Positions 1 through 15,672 of a stretch of 64,000 bases of DNA are shown here, one piece after another. The DNA is taken from assembly GCF_046630445.1 (NCBI RefSeq), contig NC_092341.1, forward strand, positions 34,699,501 through 34,763,500. The letters are read 5' to 3'. The position numbers were made by a program, and so were the translations under genes. The notes under the pieces are model-generated. The model had not been told where the DNA came from, ran no database searches, and was given only the letters and a program-made list of their open reading frames with translations. The stretch comes from Rutidosis leptorrhynchoides. Its lineage: Eukaryota; Streptophyta; Magnoliopsida; Asterales; Asteraceae. The stretch's first letter is position 1. Each line of letters begins with the position of its first letter.

Positions 1-3000
1 ATGACATGCTTTTCCATAAACAAGTCTAAAAGGTGTCTTTCTAATTGGAGTTTTGTAGGCTGTTCTAAAAGCCCAGAGTGCATCCTCCAATTTAATGGAC
101 CATTCCTTTGGATTTGATCCTACGGTTTTCTCTAGAATACGTTTTAAAGCTCGGTTGGTATTTTCAACTTGTCCACTTGTTTGTGGATGATATGCGGTGG
201 AGATTTTATGAGTTACTCCATATCTTTTAAGAACTTTCTCAAGTTGATTATTACAGAAATGAGTACCCCGATCACTTATTAAAGCTTTCGGTGTTCCAAA
301 CCTTGCAAAAAGACGTTTTAAAAAGTTGACTACAACTCGTGCATCGTTAGTTGGGAGAGCTTGTGCTTCCGCCCATTTAGATACATAATCAATGGCTACG
401 AGTATATATAGATTATTATGAGATTTTGGAAATGGACCCATAAAGTCAATACCCCAAATGTCAAATACTTCACATACTTGGATGATATTTTGTAGCATTT
501 CATCACGTTGACTTATTTTTTCGGCCCTTTGACATGCATCACAGGATTTGCAAAGAAGGTGTGCGTCTTTGTAAATTGTAGTCCAATAGAATCCAGCTTC
601 ATAAACTTTTCTTGCTGTTAGTTGAGGCCCATAATGCCCTCCTGTTGGTCCTGTGTGACAATGGTTTAAAATTTTACTAGCTTCATCTCCAAATACACAT
701 CGGCGTATTATTCCATCGGGACAACTTTTAAACAGATGTGGATCTTCCCAGAAATAGTGTTTTATATCACTGAAGAATTTCTTTCGTCTTTGGTACGATA
801 ATCCTTTTTCAAGGAATCCACAAACTAAGTAGTTTGCATAGTCTGCAAACCATGGGATTTCTTTATAATCTATCTTCAATAGATATTCATCAGAAAAGTT
901 GTCTTGTATGGCCGATTCATTTAGAACTTCTAATTCGGGATTTTCAAGACGAGAAAGATGATCAGCGGCGAGATTTTCTGCTCCTCTTTTATCTCGGATT
1001 TCAATATCAAACTCTTGTAAGAGTAAGATCCAACGGATTAATCTTGGTTTAGCATCTTGTTTTGAAAATAGGTATCTAAGAGCAGAATGGTCGGTATAGA
1101 CCACCGTTTTTGCTAGAACGAGATATGATCGAAATTTGTCAAAAGCAAAGACAATAGCAAGGAGTTCTTTTTCAGTAGTTGTATAGTTCGTTTGTGGTCC
1201 TTGTAACGTCTTACTAGCATAATATATAGGTTGAAATCGTTTTTCAATCCTTTGTCCTAAAACGGCTCCCATTGCAAAATCACTTGCATCGCACATTAGT
1301 TCAAATGGTAGATTCCAATTTGGTGTTATCATGATCGGTGCATTAGTGAGTTTCTCTTTAAGAATATTAAAAGATTTGATACACTCATCTGAAAAGATGA
1401 ATGGAGCATCCTTTTCTAGGAGTTTATTCATAGGAGTGGCAATTTTAGAAAAATCTTTTATGAAACGTCGGTAAAAACCGGCATGCCCTAGAAAACTCCT
1501 AACTCCTCTAACATTGGTGGGATGTGGAAGTTTAGCAATTACATCTACTTTAGCTCTATCCACTTCAATTCCTTCTTTTGAAATTTTATGTCCAAGAACG
1601 ATGCCTTCTTTAACCATGAAATGGCATTTCTCCCAATTAAGTACTAGATTTGATTGTTCGCATCTAATGAGCATTCGTTCCAGATTAACTAGACATGATT
1701 CAAATGTATCACCGAAGACTGAAAAGTCATCCATGAAAACTTCCATGCATTCTTCTATCATGTCGTGAAAAATCGCCATCATACACCTTTGAAAGGTTGC
1801 AGGGGCGTTGCAAAGTCCAAATGGCATGCGTTTGTAAGCAAAAGTACCATAAGGGCACGTGAAAGTGGTTTTTTCTTGATCTTCGGGTGCTATTGGAATT
1901 TGAAAATATCCGGAAAATCCATCTAGAAAACAATAGTAACTATTTCCGGCTAATCTTTCCAACATTTGATCTATGAAAGGTAAGGGAAAGTGATCTTTTC
2001 TGGTGGCGTCATTTAATTTTCTATAATCAATACATACACGCCATCCTGTTACAGTCCTAGTAGGAATAAGCTCATTTTTTTCATTTATAATGACAGTCAT
2101 GCCACCCTTCTTAGGTACGCATTGAACTGGGCTTACCCATGGACTATCAGAAATTGGATATATCAAACCTGCATCTAGCAGTTTAATAATCTCTTTCTTA
2201 ACTACATCTTGCATATTAGGATTTAGTCTTCGTTGGCGTTGCACATACGTTTTATGACCTTCTTCCATAAGGATTTTATGTGTGCAATACGAAGGACTTA
2301 TTCCTTTAATATCATGAATCTTCCATGCAATGGCTGGTTTATGAGCTTTCAACACAGAAATGAGTTGTGATTTCTCATTTTCAGTAAGAGAAGACGATAT
2401 TATTACAGGTAATTCAGATTCACCATGTAAATAAGCGTATTCCAAATGGTTTGGAAGTGGCTTTAACTCTAATTTCGGAGGTTCTTCTATCGATGATTTG
2501 TATCGATATCTGTCTTCTTCTTTTAGCATTTGGATTTCTTCTGTTGTTGGTTCATATCCATTAGCTATAAGTGTAGCTAACATTTCAGCTTCATCAATTG
2601 GTTCATTACCTTCTCCTAAAGAACATTCTCCTGTTCCTTGTAATTCTGGAAATTCTTCTAATAATTCTGCATGTGCATCTATAGTTTGAATATAATAACA
2701 TGTATCATCTGCAGATTGTGGTTGTTGCATTGCTCTATCAACTGAAAAGGTAACACTCTCATCCTCTATACTTAGGGTCAGTTTCTTATCGAACACGTCT
2801 ATCATTGCTTTAGCCGTGTTTAAGAATGGTCTTCCTAATATGAGAGGAACTTGAGAATCTTCTTCCATGTCCAAAACAACAAAATCTACTGGAAATACTA
2901 AAGTACCAACTTTAACTAGCATTTTCTCCATTATCCCTCTAGGATATTTTATTGATCTATCGGCTAGTTGTATGCTTATTCTGGTTGGTTTCAATTCTCC

Positions 3001-4848
3001 AAGGTCTAGTTTAGTGTATAGTGAATACGGCATTAGATTTATACTAGCACCTAAGTCTGCCAATGCTTCTATTGAACTAAGACTACCCAGAAAACATGGA
3101 ATTGTGAAACTTCCTGGATCAGATAGTTTTTCTGGTATCTTATTCAACAGCACTGCTGAACAATTAGCATTCATAGTAACAGCCGAGAGTTCTTCCATTT
3201 TCTTTCTATTTGAGATTAGATCTTTCAAGAATTTAGCATATCTAGGCATTCCTGAAATCACATCAATGAAAGGAAGATTTACATTTATCTGTTTAAACAT
3301 ATCCAAGAATTTGGATTGCTCGGCTTCAAGTTTCTCTTTCTTCATTTTACTCGGGTAAGGAAGTGGTGGTTGATATGGTTTAACATAAGGTTTATCCTTA
3401 ACTGTGTTATCTTCATTAACCTTTTCAACTACCGGTTCTTTTTCCTTATCTTGATCAGGTTGTGGTTCTCGTGGAGTAGGAATAGCTTCATCAGAAGTTA
3501 CAGTTATTTCAGGTGGTTTAAGTGTTGTACCACTTCTTGTGGTAATAGCTTTAGCTGTTTCATTCCGGGGGTTAGCATTTGTATCACTAGGTAGACTTCC
3601 CGATTTTCTTTCACCTATTAACCTTGCTAGGTTACTCACTTCTTGTTCTAGATTTTGAATAGAAGCTTGTTGATTTCTAAATGCTTGAGCATTTTGTTCA
3701 TTAGTTTGTTTCTGAGTTGTGAAAAACTGCGTTTGAGTTTCAACTAGCTTCGTCATCATATCTTCTAAATTCGGCTTTTTATCATCGGTTTGTTGTGGTG
3801 GTTTGTTTTGAAAATTAGGTCTTTGCTGATTGTAAGTATTATTGGATACTTGTTGATTGCTAGGACCTTGTTGGTTGTTGTATGGAATATTTCGGTTATA
3901 ATTTTGGTTTTGATTGTAAATCGGTCTTGGCGGTTGATAATTATTCTGATAATTATTTCCGGGCCTTTGGTTTATGTATGAAATATTCTCTCTTTGTTCC
4001 ATTGTTAATTCAATACTGAGACAATCTTTTGTCAAATGTGGTCCTCCACACTGCTCACAACTAATTCGTATTGAGTGAATATCTTTAGTCATCTTTTCCA
4101 TTCGTCTCTCCACAGCATCTATCTTTGCGGAAATGGAATCTAAGTCATGGCTAGAATCGGCTCTAGCTGCTTTAGATGATCTAACGATATCTTTTTCTTG
4201 GTGCCACTCATGTGAGTGGGAAGCAGTGTTATCAATAATTTTGTAAGCATCAGTTTCGGTTTTCTTCATAATAGAACCACCAGCTGCTATATCTATGTCT
4301 TTCCTTGTAGTGATGTCGCATCCTTGGTAGAATATTTGTACTATTTGACAGGTGTCTAAACCATGTTGCGGACATCCTCTTAACAACTTTCCATATCTTG
4401 TCCATGCCTCATATAGAGTTTCATTTGGCTTCTGTGTAAACGTAACAATTTCTGCTTGAAGTCTTACGGCTTTAGATGCAGGAAAGAATTGTTTAAGAAA
4501 TTTGTCAACTAAAACATCCCATGTATCAATCGCCCCTTCAGGTAACGATTCTAACCAATCTTTGGCTTCTCCCTTTAAAGTCCAGGGAAATAACATGAGA
4601 TATATCTGTTCATCCTCCACTTCTCGGATTTTAAATAGTGTGCAGATCCTATTAAAGGTACGTAGATGTTCATTTGGATCTTCCTTCGGCGCACCACTAA
4701 ATTGGCATTGATTAGTCACCATGTGTAGAATTTGTCCTTTGATTTCATAATCTGGCGCATTAATGTCTGGATGAGTAATTGTGTGACCTTGGCCAGTGCG
4801 TTTAGCTCTCATTCGGTCTTCCATACTTAAAGGTTCCAGATTCTCCAT
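1..4848 (-). CDS. Gag-Pol polyprotein of Athila-like Ty3/gypsy element, C-terminus off the window
   Basis: This frame runs from an ATG at 4848 to the left edge, about 1,616 codons, with no stop found in the stretches read; the next in-frame stop upstream is at 5071-5073. Domains in order: retrotransposon gag (about residues 30-230); a zinc knuckle [13 protein letters not shown] near 263; a Gln/Asn-rich linker; a TTRSG motif; an aspartic protease with DLGAS near 595; reverse transcriptase with FMDDF at 1038; RNase H with TDHSALRYL; and integrase with an HHCC zinc finger near 1396-1440 and core motifs WGIDFMGPF and SDRGTHF. The window cuts it just after YGKACH. The polyprotein would form virus-like particles, copy the RNA and insert the cDNA. 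An in-frame ATG further in (MRAKRTGQG) could be the true start. The frame looks young and potentially functional, which only expression data could show. Confidence 0.88.
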   Translation of the reverse strand, partial: MENLEPLSMEDRMRAKRTGQGHTITHPDINAPDYEIKGQILHMVTNQCQFSGAPKEDPNEHLRTFNRICTLFKIREVEDEQIYLMLFPWTLKGEAKDWLESLPEGAIDTWDVLVDKFLKQFFPASKAVRLQAEIVTFTQKPNETLYEAWTRYGKLLRGCPQHGLDTCQIVQIFYQGCDITTRKDIDIAAGGSIMKKTETDAYKIIDNTASHSHEWHQEKDIVRSSKAARADSSHDLDSISAKIDAVERRMEKMTKDIHSIRISCEQCGGPHLTKDCLSIELTMEQRENISYINQRPGNNYQNNYQPPRPIYNQNQNYNRNIPYNNQQGPSNQQVSNNTYNQQRPNFQNKPPQQTDDKKPNLEDMMTKLVETQTQFFTTQKQTNEQNAQAFRNQQASIQNLEQEVSNLARLIGERKSGSLPSDTNANPRNETAKAITTRSGTTLKPPEITVTSDEAIPTPREPQPDQDKEKEPVVEKVNEDNTVKDKPYVKPYQPPLPYPSKMKKEKLEAEQSKFLDMFKQINVNLPFIDVISGMPRYAKFLKDLISNRKKMEELSAVTMNANCSAVLLNKIPEKLSDPGSFTIPCFLGSLSSIEALADLGASINLMPYSLYTKLDLGELKPTRISIQLADRSIKYPRGIMEKMLVKVGTLVFPVDFVVLDMEEDSQVPLILGRPFLNTAKAMIDVFDKKLTLSIEDESVTFSVDRAMQQPQSADDTCYYIQTIDAHAELLEEFPELQGTGECSLGEGNEPIDEAEMLATLIANGYEPTTEEIQMLKEEDRYRYKSSIEEPPKLELKPLPNHLEYAYLHGESELPVIISSSLTENEKSQLISVLKAHKPAIAWKIHDIKGISPSYCTHKILMEEGHKTYVQRQRRLNPNMQDVVKKEIIKLLDAGLIYPISDSPWVSPVQCVPKKGGMTVIINEKNELIPTRTVTGWRVCIDYRKLNDATRKDHFPLPFIDQMLERLAGNSYYCFLDGFSGYFQIPIAPEDQEKTTFTCPYGTFAYKRMPFGLCNAPATFQRCMMAIFHDMIEECMEVFMDDFSVFGDTFESCLVNLERMLIRCEQSNLVLNWEKCHFMVKEGIVLGHKISKEGIEVDRAKVDVIAKLPHPTNVRGVRSFLGHAGFYRRFIKDFSKIATPMNKLLEKDAPFIFSDECIKSFNILKEKLTNAPIMITPNWNLPFELMCDASDFAMGAVLGQRIEKRFQPIYYASKTLQGPQTNYTTTEKELLAIVFAFDKFRSYLVLAKTVVYTDHSALRYLFSKQDAKPRLIRWILLLQEFDIEIRDKRGAENLAADHLSRLENPELEVLNESAIQDNFSDEYLLKIDYKEIPWFADYANYLVCGFLEKGLSYQRRKKFFSDIKHYFWEDPHLFKSCPDGIIRRCVFGDEASKILNHCHTGPTGGHYGPQLTARKVYEAGFYWTTIYKDAHLLCKSCDACQRAEKISQRDEMLQNIIQVCEVFDIWGIDFMGPFPKSHNNLYILVAIDYVSKWAEAQALPTNDARVVVNFLKRLFARFGTPKALISDRGTHFCNNQLEKVLKRYGVTHKISTAYHPQTSGQVENTNRALKRILEKTVGSNPKEWSIKLEDALWAFRTAYKTPIRKTPFRLVYGKACH

Positions 4849-6516
4849 AATTGAATTTGTTGAATCGGTATCACTAGATGATTCTGATTTAATGGTTCGT
4901 TCCTCAACAATCTCTGTTTGAATGATTGGTGGCTCCGGAGGAAAGTTTAATGGTTCAGGATCTACGAACCGTTCCTGAATATTCTCCGGATTCTCAATTG
5001 TGAGGTCGGGTTCAAAAAAATGGATTATCGGAAATTTGAATTGGAGTACTTGGTCGACTGGATGACGATTCTAAAGAAAAATCAACGGCAGTTATATTTG
5101 CTAAATGTCTTGATCTAGTTACAGGTGGTGAACGTACAAAAGGTGATGAACGTCTTGCTCGGTGCATTCACTGAACATCCTATTAGTTTTTAAAAGGAAA
5201 GAAAAATTATAATAAGTTATCCAATCAATAGACTTTTCTGATTTTGCCCACGTTTCGAATAGCCAAAAGATGCAGCAGAGGGGCATGATTCGTTTGGTCT
5301 CAATATAATTGAGGACTGTTTGGCTCCAATAACCCGGTCCACGTACAAATCCAACTATTACTACGAACCAGAAAATTTTGATGTCTATTAATTTAACCAC
5401 TTAAAATAAATTTTCGTAATTTTAAGAAATTTAGATAAGAAGTAGAATAAAAATCTATGTCCTAAAAACTAGAATAGCGAGAAATAAGAAAGAAAAAGAG
5501 TTCGTCGGAAAAAGGTTGAAAAAGAAAAATGGTTGAAAAAATAAAAGGTGACGGAAAAATAAAAGAAACTTATAAAAACTTAAAAATACTTGACTAACCT
5601 AACCTTATTACTACAACTAACTTAAAATTATAATCGCAAATTGAGATTACTAATTGGAATGATAATTGATACATAGGTAAAAGTCGTCTAAAAATATTAA
5701 AGCTTACAAGAAAAACTAAATCCCAAATGGAAATAACTTAAAAAGAAACTAAAACTTAAAAAGGCGTCGCAAAATTCTAAAGTACCTAAATCTTAGTCTA
5801 AAGAAAAAGCACTTAAGGAATTCTACGGCAAAGCCTAAAAATCTAGGAGTAAAAATGACTATGGCAAAAACTAAGTTTAAAATTAAATATGAGCGAAAAA
5901 TACAAATATTACGCTACAACGATTAAAAAGGGACAAAATATAAAAATATACAAAAAGTTGTAAAAATTACAATTTTTATAAAAATATTATTTTTATATTA
6001 TTTATTTAATAAAACTACTAATTTTACAATTTAATTAAACTAATTTAACTAAAATATAAATTAAATAAAACTTAAATTAAAAATAAACTTAATTATAATA
6101 ATAATAATAATTAGGGTTAATAATAATAATAATTAATAATAATCCGTAATAAATGCAGGATTAGGGCTTCCTGTTCGTGTGTCAGGTCCCCTCCGCGACT
6201 TGCGGTATTCAAAGCTTCAAACCCCGCGACTCGCGGGGTTCAGAAATTCAGATGACAGGTTTAACCTTCGACGCGTTTTTCTTTATTTATTTATTTATTT
6301 ATTTTTTTTCTGTTTTCTGTTTTTATATAAATAAAAGATATTTAAATAAAACTTATATTTTTATAAACTAAAATAAAAATAAAGAAACTTATAAAACTTA
6401 AATATTTAACAAAATCTTAAAAATACTTATATTTTTGTTTTTCTTTTTATATTTTCGAATATTTAAAACGTTTTTTTTTTTTTATATTAGCGTTGCGCTT
6501 CCGGCGTTTAGAAAGT
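4849..6516 (-). other. Untranslated leader of the Athila-like element
   Basis: About 1.67 kb separates the primer site from the gag ATG. It is very AT-rich and has no gene-like frame; the stretch at 5119-5400 is an isolated open run with no recognised domain. Long leaders are usual in Athila elements. Its one distinctive part is a GC-rich double hairpin at 6193-6238, listed separately. Confidence 0.7.
6193..6238. repeat. Paired CGCGA hairpins in the leader
   Basis: Two short inverted repeats sit in AT-rich surroundings. The first is CCGCGACTTGCGG (6193-6205, one imperfect pair). The second is CCCCGCGACTCGCGGGG (6222-6238), a perfect 8-bp stem around a single C. Their CCGCGA cores are 31 bp apart, exactly as in the LTR pair at 8016-8061, and the bases between and after them are also similar (a shared TTCAAAC just before the second stem, and GAAATT after it). 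The module is therefore duplicated between LTR and leader. Its function is unknown. Confidence 0.75.
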
Positions 6517-6534
6517 TCCCCGGCAGCGGCACCA
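6517..6534 (-). other. Primer-binding site, tRNA-Asp type
   Basis: On the minus strand this reads TGGTGCCGCTGCCGGGGA. It matches the 3' end of plant tRNA-Asp as used by Athila/Tat elements at 16 of 18 bases by my recollection of that consensus. It starts 8 bases inside the LTR edge. It primes minus-strand cDNA synthesis and fixes the orientation of the element. Confidence 0.85.
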
Positions 6535-6542
6535 AAAATACT

Positions 6543-8529
6543 TGATGTGGAAGCGGAGTGGTATAAAATACTATTAAATTTTAGCAGAAAATACTATTAA
6601 ATACGATACAATTTTACATAAGATATTTATTTATTTATAGAATGGATATACTTAAACCTTGCTACAACACTTATAGGCAGTGTACCTAATCGTACAGTAG
6701 TGTAGTTTTTAGTAAGTCCGGTTCGTTCCACAGGGAATCTTTTTTTTAAACAAAGCTTAACGCTATATTAGTTTACTCTTTTAAAAATACAAACATATAT
6801 ATAAGTAATATTATTATTATAAAGGGGGGTTTTTACCGTTTAATGACCGGTTTGTCGATTTTAAAACTTTAGTCGCAGTTAAAACCAAATGAAAAATAAT
6901 AAATAAATACAAGACTTAATTTTAAGCGTAAAGTAAATAACGATAATGAAATTGCGAATAATAAAAGTGCGATAAAATAAACTTGCGATAATTAAAAAGG
7001 ACGATAATTAAAAGTGCAATTAAATAACAATAAATAAAAGTGCGATAATTAGAAGTGCAATTAAATATAAAATAAAGGAAATTAAATATGAAATAAAAGA
7101 ATTATGCTTATTTAAACTTCCGTAATCATGATGTTTGACGTGTTGATTTTAGTTTTATGCCCATGGGTTAATTGTCCTTTGTCCTGGATTATTTAATATG
7201 TCCGTCTGGTTTTTGTCTATAACAGTCCATCAGTCATAAATATAAAGTGCGAGTGTCCTCGTCAAATTATCCTTATACCCGAAGTTAAATATTCCAACTA
7301 ATTGGGGACTTAAACTGTAACAAGATTTTAATACTTTGTTTAATAATTACACCAGGATGTCGACTGAGTGTAACCCAAGGTTTTAATATTTTGTTATTAA
7401 TTATACCAAGTGTCCTTGTACATAATTTCACCCCTGTTTTAATTATTCTAGTGGCTATTAATCCATTCCCGTGTCCGGTTAAATGAACGATTATTCGTAC
7501 ATATAAATACCCCGCCCATCGTGTCTGATTGAGTGTATATGGTAATTTATAGGGACGCCCAATTGTAAATCTTTATATTAACATTAACAAACTATCATTT
7601 AGTTAAACAAATATAAAGCCCATTAATAGCCCATAGTCTAATTTCCACAAGTGTCGTTCTTTTGTCCAAACCCCAATTATGGTACAAAGCCCAATTACCC
7701 AATTTTAGTAATTAGCCCAACATCATGATTACTTCGTTTTAAATAAGCATAATAATAACTTAGCTACGAGACATTAATGTAAAAAGGTTGAACATAACTT
7801 ACAATGATTAAAAATAGCGTAGCGTTACACGGACAGAATTTCGACTTACACCCTTACAACATTCGCTAACATACCCTTATTATTAGAATTATAATTAAAA
7901 TTAAAATATAAATTATAAATATATATATATTTTACGTATGAGAAGAAGAAGAAAAAGATGATGATTTGCGATCAGAATTCGGTTGCTTTTATAGGGATTT
8001 TTGACTTTTGGGGCTCCGCGACTCGCGGCATTTTTGCCTTCAAACTCCGCGAGTCGCGGAGAATGAAATTACAGCTCAGTCCCTTTGGAGTCTTTCTTGC
8101 CGACGGTTTTTATTATTTATTATAATATATAAATAATTATAAGAATTATTTAAATATTATATTATATTTATGTGCATAGTTGACTTGTAATTTTTAGTCC
8201 GTTGCGTCGAGCGTTGAGAGTTGACTCATGTCCCGCTTCCGGATTTTCGAACGTCCTTGCGTACAATTTTATATTTTGTACTTTGCGTTTTGAATCTTGT
8301 ACTCTTGTAATTTCGAGACGTTTCTTGTCAATAATTGGAACCTCTTTGATTGTCTTTTGTACTTTTGAGCTTTTTGGTCGTTTGCGTCTTCAATTCGTCG
8401 AATCTGTCTTTTGTCTTCACCTTTTATTATTTAAACGAATATCACTTGTAAATAGAACAATTTCAACTAAAAGCTTGTCTTTCTTGAGGAATAATGCTAT
8501 GAAATATATGTTCATTTTTAGCATTATCA
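6543..8529 (-). repeat. 5' LTR of the Athila-like element, 1,987 bp
   Basis: On the minus strand the LTR starts TGATAATGC at 8529 and ends CCACATCA at 6543, giving 4-bp inverted ends TGAT/ATCA. The inner edge is fixed by the primer site. The outer edge is fixed by comparison with the uninterrupted repeat copy at 11479. It is AT-rich and contains the GC hairpin pair at 8016-8061. The open frame at 8202-8579 crosses the LTR edge and is not a gene. Confidence 0.85.
8016..8061. repeat. Paired CGCGA hairpins in the LTR
   Basis: CCGCGACTCGCGG (8016-8028) is a perfect 6-bp stem around one base. CTCCGCGAGTCGCGGAG (8045-8061) is a perfect 8-bp stem around one base. Core spacing is 31 bp, matching the pair in the leader at 6193-6238. 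Confidence 0.8.
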
Positions 8530-9063
8530 ATATGCATCTTGTTAAGGTCGATTACCAGGTGTTCAATCCATATGAATGATTTTTATCTCTATGCAATTTG
8601 CGAAATGCCTGATATGAGATGTATATTTATGAGAAATGGAAATGAAAATCTTGTGGTCTATTAAAATTATGAAAATGATTGATTACGATAAACTAATGAA
8701 CTCACCAACCTTTTGGTTGACACTTGAAAGCATGTTTATTCTCAGATTTGAAAGAAATCTTGCGCTGTGCATTTGCTCATTTTAAAGATATTACTTGGAG
8801 TCACTCATGACATATTTCAAAAGACGTTGCATTCATGTCGTTGAGTTCAATAAATATTATTATTAAGTAAATGATAGATTAGGTTATTTATAGTTTGGAT
8901 ATTATGAAATGGTATGTATGCCTGTCAACTTTCAACTTAATAAAAGTCCGTCTTTTAAAAACGAATGCAATGTTTGTAAAATGTATCATATAGAGGTCAA
9001 ATACCTCGCAATGTAACCATATGTTATTGTATTCATCCTTATAGATTTGGACGGGTCGCTTCA
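8530..9063 (+). mobile_element. LARD-like LTR, 3' fragment (first duplicate)
   Basis: This matches the 3' end of the large LTR seen at 22780-23419, down to an end of the form CGGGTCGCTTCA (the complete copy ends GGGTCACTACA). Its left side is cut by the Athila-like insertion. It pairs with the second duplicate at 11479-12012 at a constant offset of 2,949 bp with few differences. No gene is present. Confidence 0.75.
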
Positions 9064-9223
9064 CCTAGAAAGATTTTTTCTCTTACAATATGAACATCAA
9101 TTTCAAAGTGTTTTGATCTTTCATGAAAACAGGGTTTGAAGCAAATATAAGAGCAGATTTATTATCACAATAAACATTAACTGGTAGCAGACTGTTAATT
9201 TTAAGATTAGCAAGTAACTTTAC
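9064..9223 (-). pseudogene. Ty1/copia RNase H fragment (first duplicate)
   Basis: Read on the minus strand this gives LPVNVYCDNKSALIFASNPV, the typical copia RNase H block with the catalytic Asp in YCDNKSA, followed by a degraded continuation. Only about 50 codons remain. It is what is left of an older copia element trapped between two LARD-like LTRs pointing away from each other in reading direction. The last five bases, TTTAC (9219-9223), are the target-site copy used by the minus-strand LARD-like element. Confidence 0.8.
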
Positions 9224-10896
9224 TGAAAGGACCCGTTCATATACATTATAAACAATTCACAATAGTTGATTACATCGCGAGGTACTTGACCTCTATATGA
9301 TACATTTTACAAACATTGCATTCGTTTTTAAAAGATAAACTTTCTTTACATTGAAAATTGACAGGCATGCATACCATTTCATAATATCCACTATCCAACT
9401 ATAATTGACTTAATAATAATTTTGATGAACTCAATGACTCGAATGCAACGTCTTTAGAAATATATGCCATGAATGACTCCAAGTAATATCTTTAAAATGA
9501 GCAAATGAACAGCGGAAGATTTCTTAATACATGAGAATAAACATGCTTTAAAGTGTCAACCAAAAGGTTGGTGAGATCATCAGTTCTTCATAATCAATCA
9601 TTTTCAATAATATAATAGACCACAAGATACTCATAATTAGAAAACAATTTGTACAGCTCTATTCCTGCTGTAAAATCATTCATATGAAGAACACCGGAAC
9701 CTTTCAACAACTCACCAACGGTAGCTAATGCGTAGTGCAATGACAAAATCATCTCACCGTGGTAGTTAATACAATATAATTCTTACAACGGGGGTTAATG
9801 CGTACGCAATGCAAAATCATCCCTCCGAGGGTAGCTAAAACGGGGGCTATGCAAAATCATCCCTCCGTTACCAACTACAAAGTCGACTATAATATAATAC
9901 AATACATCGGGGGCTAGTGCATGCGTGCAATGCAAAATCATCCCGCCGATGGTAGTTAAAACGGGAGCTAATGCGTACACAATGCAAAATCATCTCTCCG
10001 TTAACTACTAAATCGAACCTCTGAATCCAAATAATTCTATCATAGAATGTAGTTTTGAATATTTGTGTCTATTTCGTCAATCATTTATAAAAGCAGTTCA
10101 TGTATTCTCAGTTCAAAAATATATCTCAAAAGCATTTAGGAAATAGTTATAAAAACAGCGCATGTATTCTCACTCCCAAAAATGTAAAGCGTAAAAGGGA
10201 ATCAAATGAACTCACAATACTGTATTTTGTAGTAAAAATACATATGATGAAACTGAACAATGCAGGGTTGGCCTCGGATTCACGAACCTATATCATTCAT
10301 ATATGTATTAAAACATATACTTGTAATCGAACAAATATATATATTATTATTAGTGATATAACTGTTATTTTAATGAATTTTATGTTCCATTAATATCTTT
10401 AATATATTTATTTTAAATAATTAATTATTATTTATTATCATAATAATAAACTTATTAATATTAACATATTAAATACTTGTTAAATATATTAATACATTAT
10501 TAAATTTATATAAGTCTAATAGATTTATACAAAACATTATATTTCCTATAATTAGGTACTAATTATATTAATATAGGTTTTAACCAAAAGTATATTTTTA
10601 TATAAATACATATTTTTATATATATATATATATATATAACTCCTGTCGTATTATTTTTAATTACCATATTAATAATATTTCGTTAATATTTATTTAAACT
10701 ATATGTATTATATATTTCTCATTTATAGTCGTAATGTTATTCATAGTTTTAGTATATTTATATATGATTCATGTGAAATTACCATTTTCATTTTAAAGTT
10801 ATTAAGTATATTAGGTAGTAGTTACTAATGAAATTCTCGCTAACACTTACGCTAAAGTTTAAATCTTTATGTATTAACTATATATAGCCAAATATT

Positions 10897-10947
<51 letters not shown>

Positions 10948-10977
10948 CTTTCATATAACTATATAAATTGTCATGAC
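9224..10977 (-). mobile_element. LARD-like LTR, 3' part, inverted (first duplicate)
   Basis: The LTR on the minus strand ends at 9224 (TGAAAGGACCCG read on plus). It matches 12173 onward to about 13600, apart from extra bases 10298-10693. It breaks off near 10977, where plus-orientation LTR sequence of the same family begins. It carries AT-dinucleotide runs near 10618 and 10906. It also holds four imperfect repeats of a GCAAAATCATC-containing unit at about 9735-10010. No coding capacity is seen. Confidence 0.7.
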
Positions 10978-12012
10978 TATAATATTTTTATATAAAATGA
11001 ATATAAGTTATTAATATAAGAATCATATCACTAATAATAATATATATATTTGTTCGATTATAAGTATATGTATTAATATATATATGAATGATATAGGTTC
11101 ATGAATCCATGGCTAACCCTGCATTGTTCAGTATCGTCGTATGAATATTTTTACTACAAAATATTGTATAGTGGGTTTCATTACTCCCTTTTAAATGCTT
11201 TTGCAATATATATTTTTGGGACTGATAATACATGAGCTTTTATAACTGTTTTACGAAATAGACACAAGTAATCGAAACTACATTCTATGGTTGAATTATC
11301 GAATCGAATATGCCCCTTTTTAGTCTGGTAATCTAAGAATTAGGGAACAGACACCCTAATTGACACGAATCCTAAAGATAGATCTATCGGGCTCAACAAG
11401 CCCCATCCATGTCGCGGATGCTTTAGTACTTCGAATTTATCATGTCTGAAGGATGTCCCAAAATGATGGGGATATTCTATATGCATCTTGTTAAGGCCGA
11501 TTGCCAGGTGTTCAATCCATATGAATGATTTTTATCTCTATGCAGTTTGCGAAATGCCTGATATGAGATGTATATTTATGAGAAATGGAAATGAAAATCT
11601 TGTGGTCTATTAAAATTATGAAAATGATTGATTACGATAAACTAATAAACTCACCAACCTTTTGGTTGACACTTGAAAGCATGTTTATTCTCAGGTTTGA
11701 AAGAAATCTTGCGCTGTGCATTTGCTTATTTTAAAGATATTACTTGGAGTCACTCATGACATATTTCAAAAGATGTTGCATTCAAGTCGTTGAGTTCAAT
11801 AAATATTATTATTAAGTAAATGACAGATTAGGTCATTTATAGTTTGGATATTATGAAATGGTATGTATGCCTGTCAACTTTCAACTTAATAAAAGTCCGT
11901 CTTTTAAAAACGAATGCAATGTTTGTAAAATGTATCATATAGAGGTCAAATACCTCGCAATGTAACCATATGTTATTGTATCCATCCTTATAGATTTGGA
12001 CGGGTCGCTTCA
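10978..12012 (+). mobile_element. LARD-like LTR, 3' part (second duplicate)
   Basis: This is plus-orientation LTR sequence resembling about 22330-23419, ending CGGGTCGCTTCA at 12012. It includes the uninterrupted version (near 11479) of the site where the Athila-like element inserted into the first duplicate. Confidence 0.7.
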
Positions 12013-12172
12013 CCTAGAAAGATTTTTTCTCTTACAATATGAACATCAATTTCAAAGTGTTTTGATCTTTCATGAAAACAGGGTTTAAAGCAAATATAAG
12101 AGCAGATTTATTATCACAATAAACATTAACTGGTAGCAGACTATTAATTTTAAAATTAGCAAGTAACTTTAC
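12013..12172 (-). pseudogene. Ty1/copia RNase H fragment (second duplicate)
   Basis: This is the same 160-bp fragment as at 9064-9223, differing at a few bases. It ends in TTTAC (12168-12172), the left target-site copy of the element at 12173-19973. The right copy is at 19974-19978, so the original copia sequence should continue from there, although I could not recognise protein in it. Confidence 0.78.

Positions 12173-15672
<3,500 letters not shown>

Larger units (their letters stand above)
1..8529 (-). mobile_element. Athila-like Ty3/gypsy retrotransposon, 5' part (cut by window edge)
   Basis: The element reads right to left: 5' LTR (6543-8529), primer-binding site (6517-6534), a long leader, then gag-pol (4848 down to 1). 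The rest of integrase, any envelope-like frame, the polypurine tract and the 3' LTR lie outside to the left. The clade is inferred from the single gag-pol frame, the gag zinc knuckle lacking one usual residue before His, a TTRSG motif between gag and protease, and the tRNA-Asp-type primer site; these are typical of the Athila/Tat group. The right LTR edge interrupts a LARD-like LTR: the uninterrupted duplicate at 11479 has the bases ATATG where this element joins at 8530. A target duplication ATATG is therefore expected on the far side. The element is younger than the repeat it entered. Confidence 0.88.
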
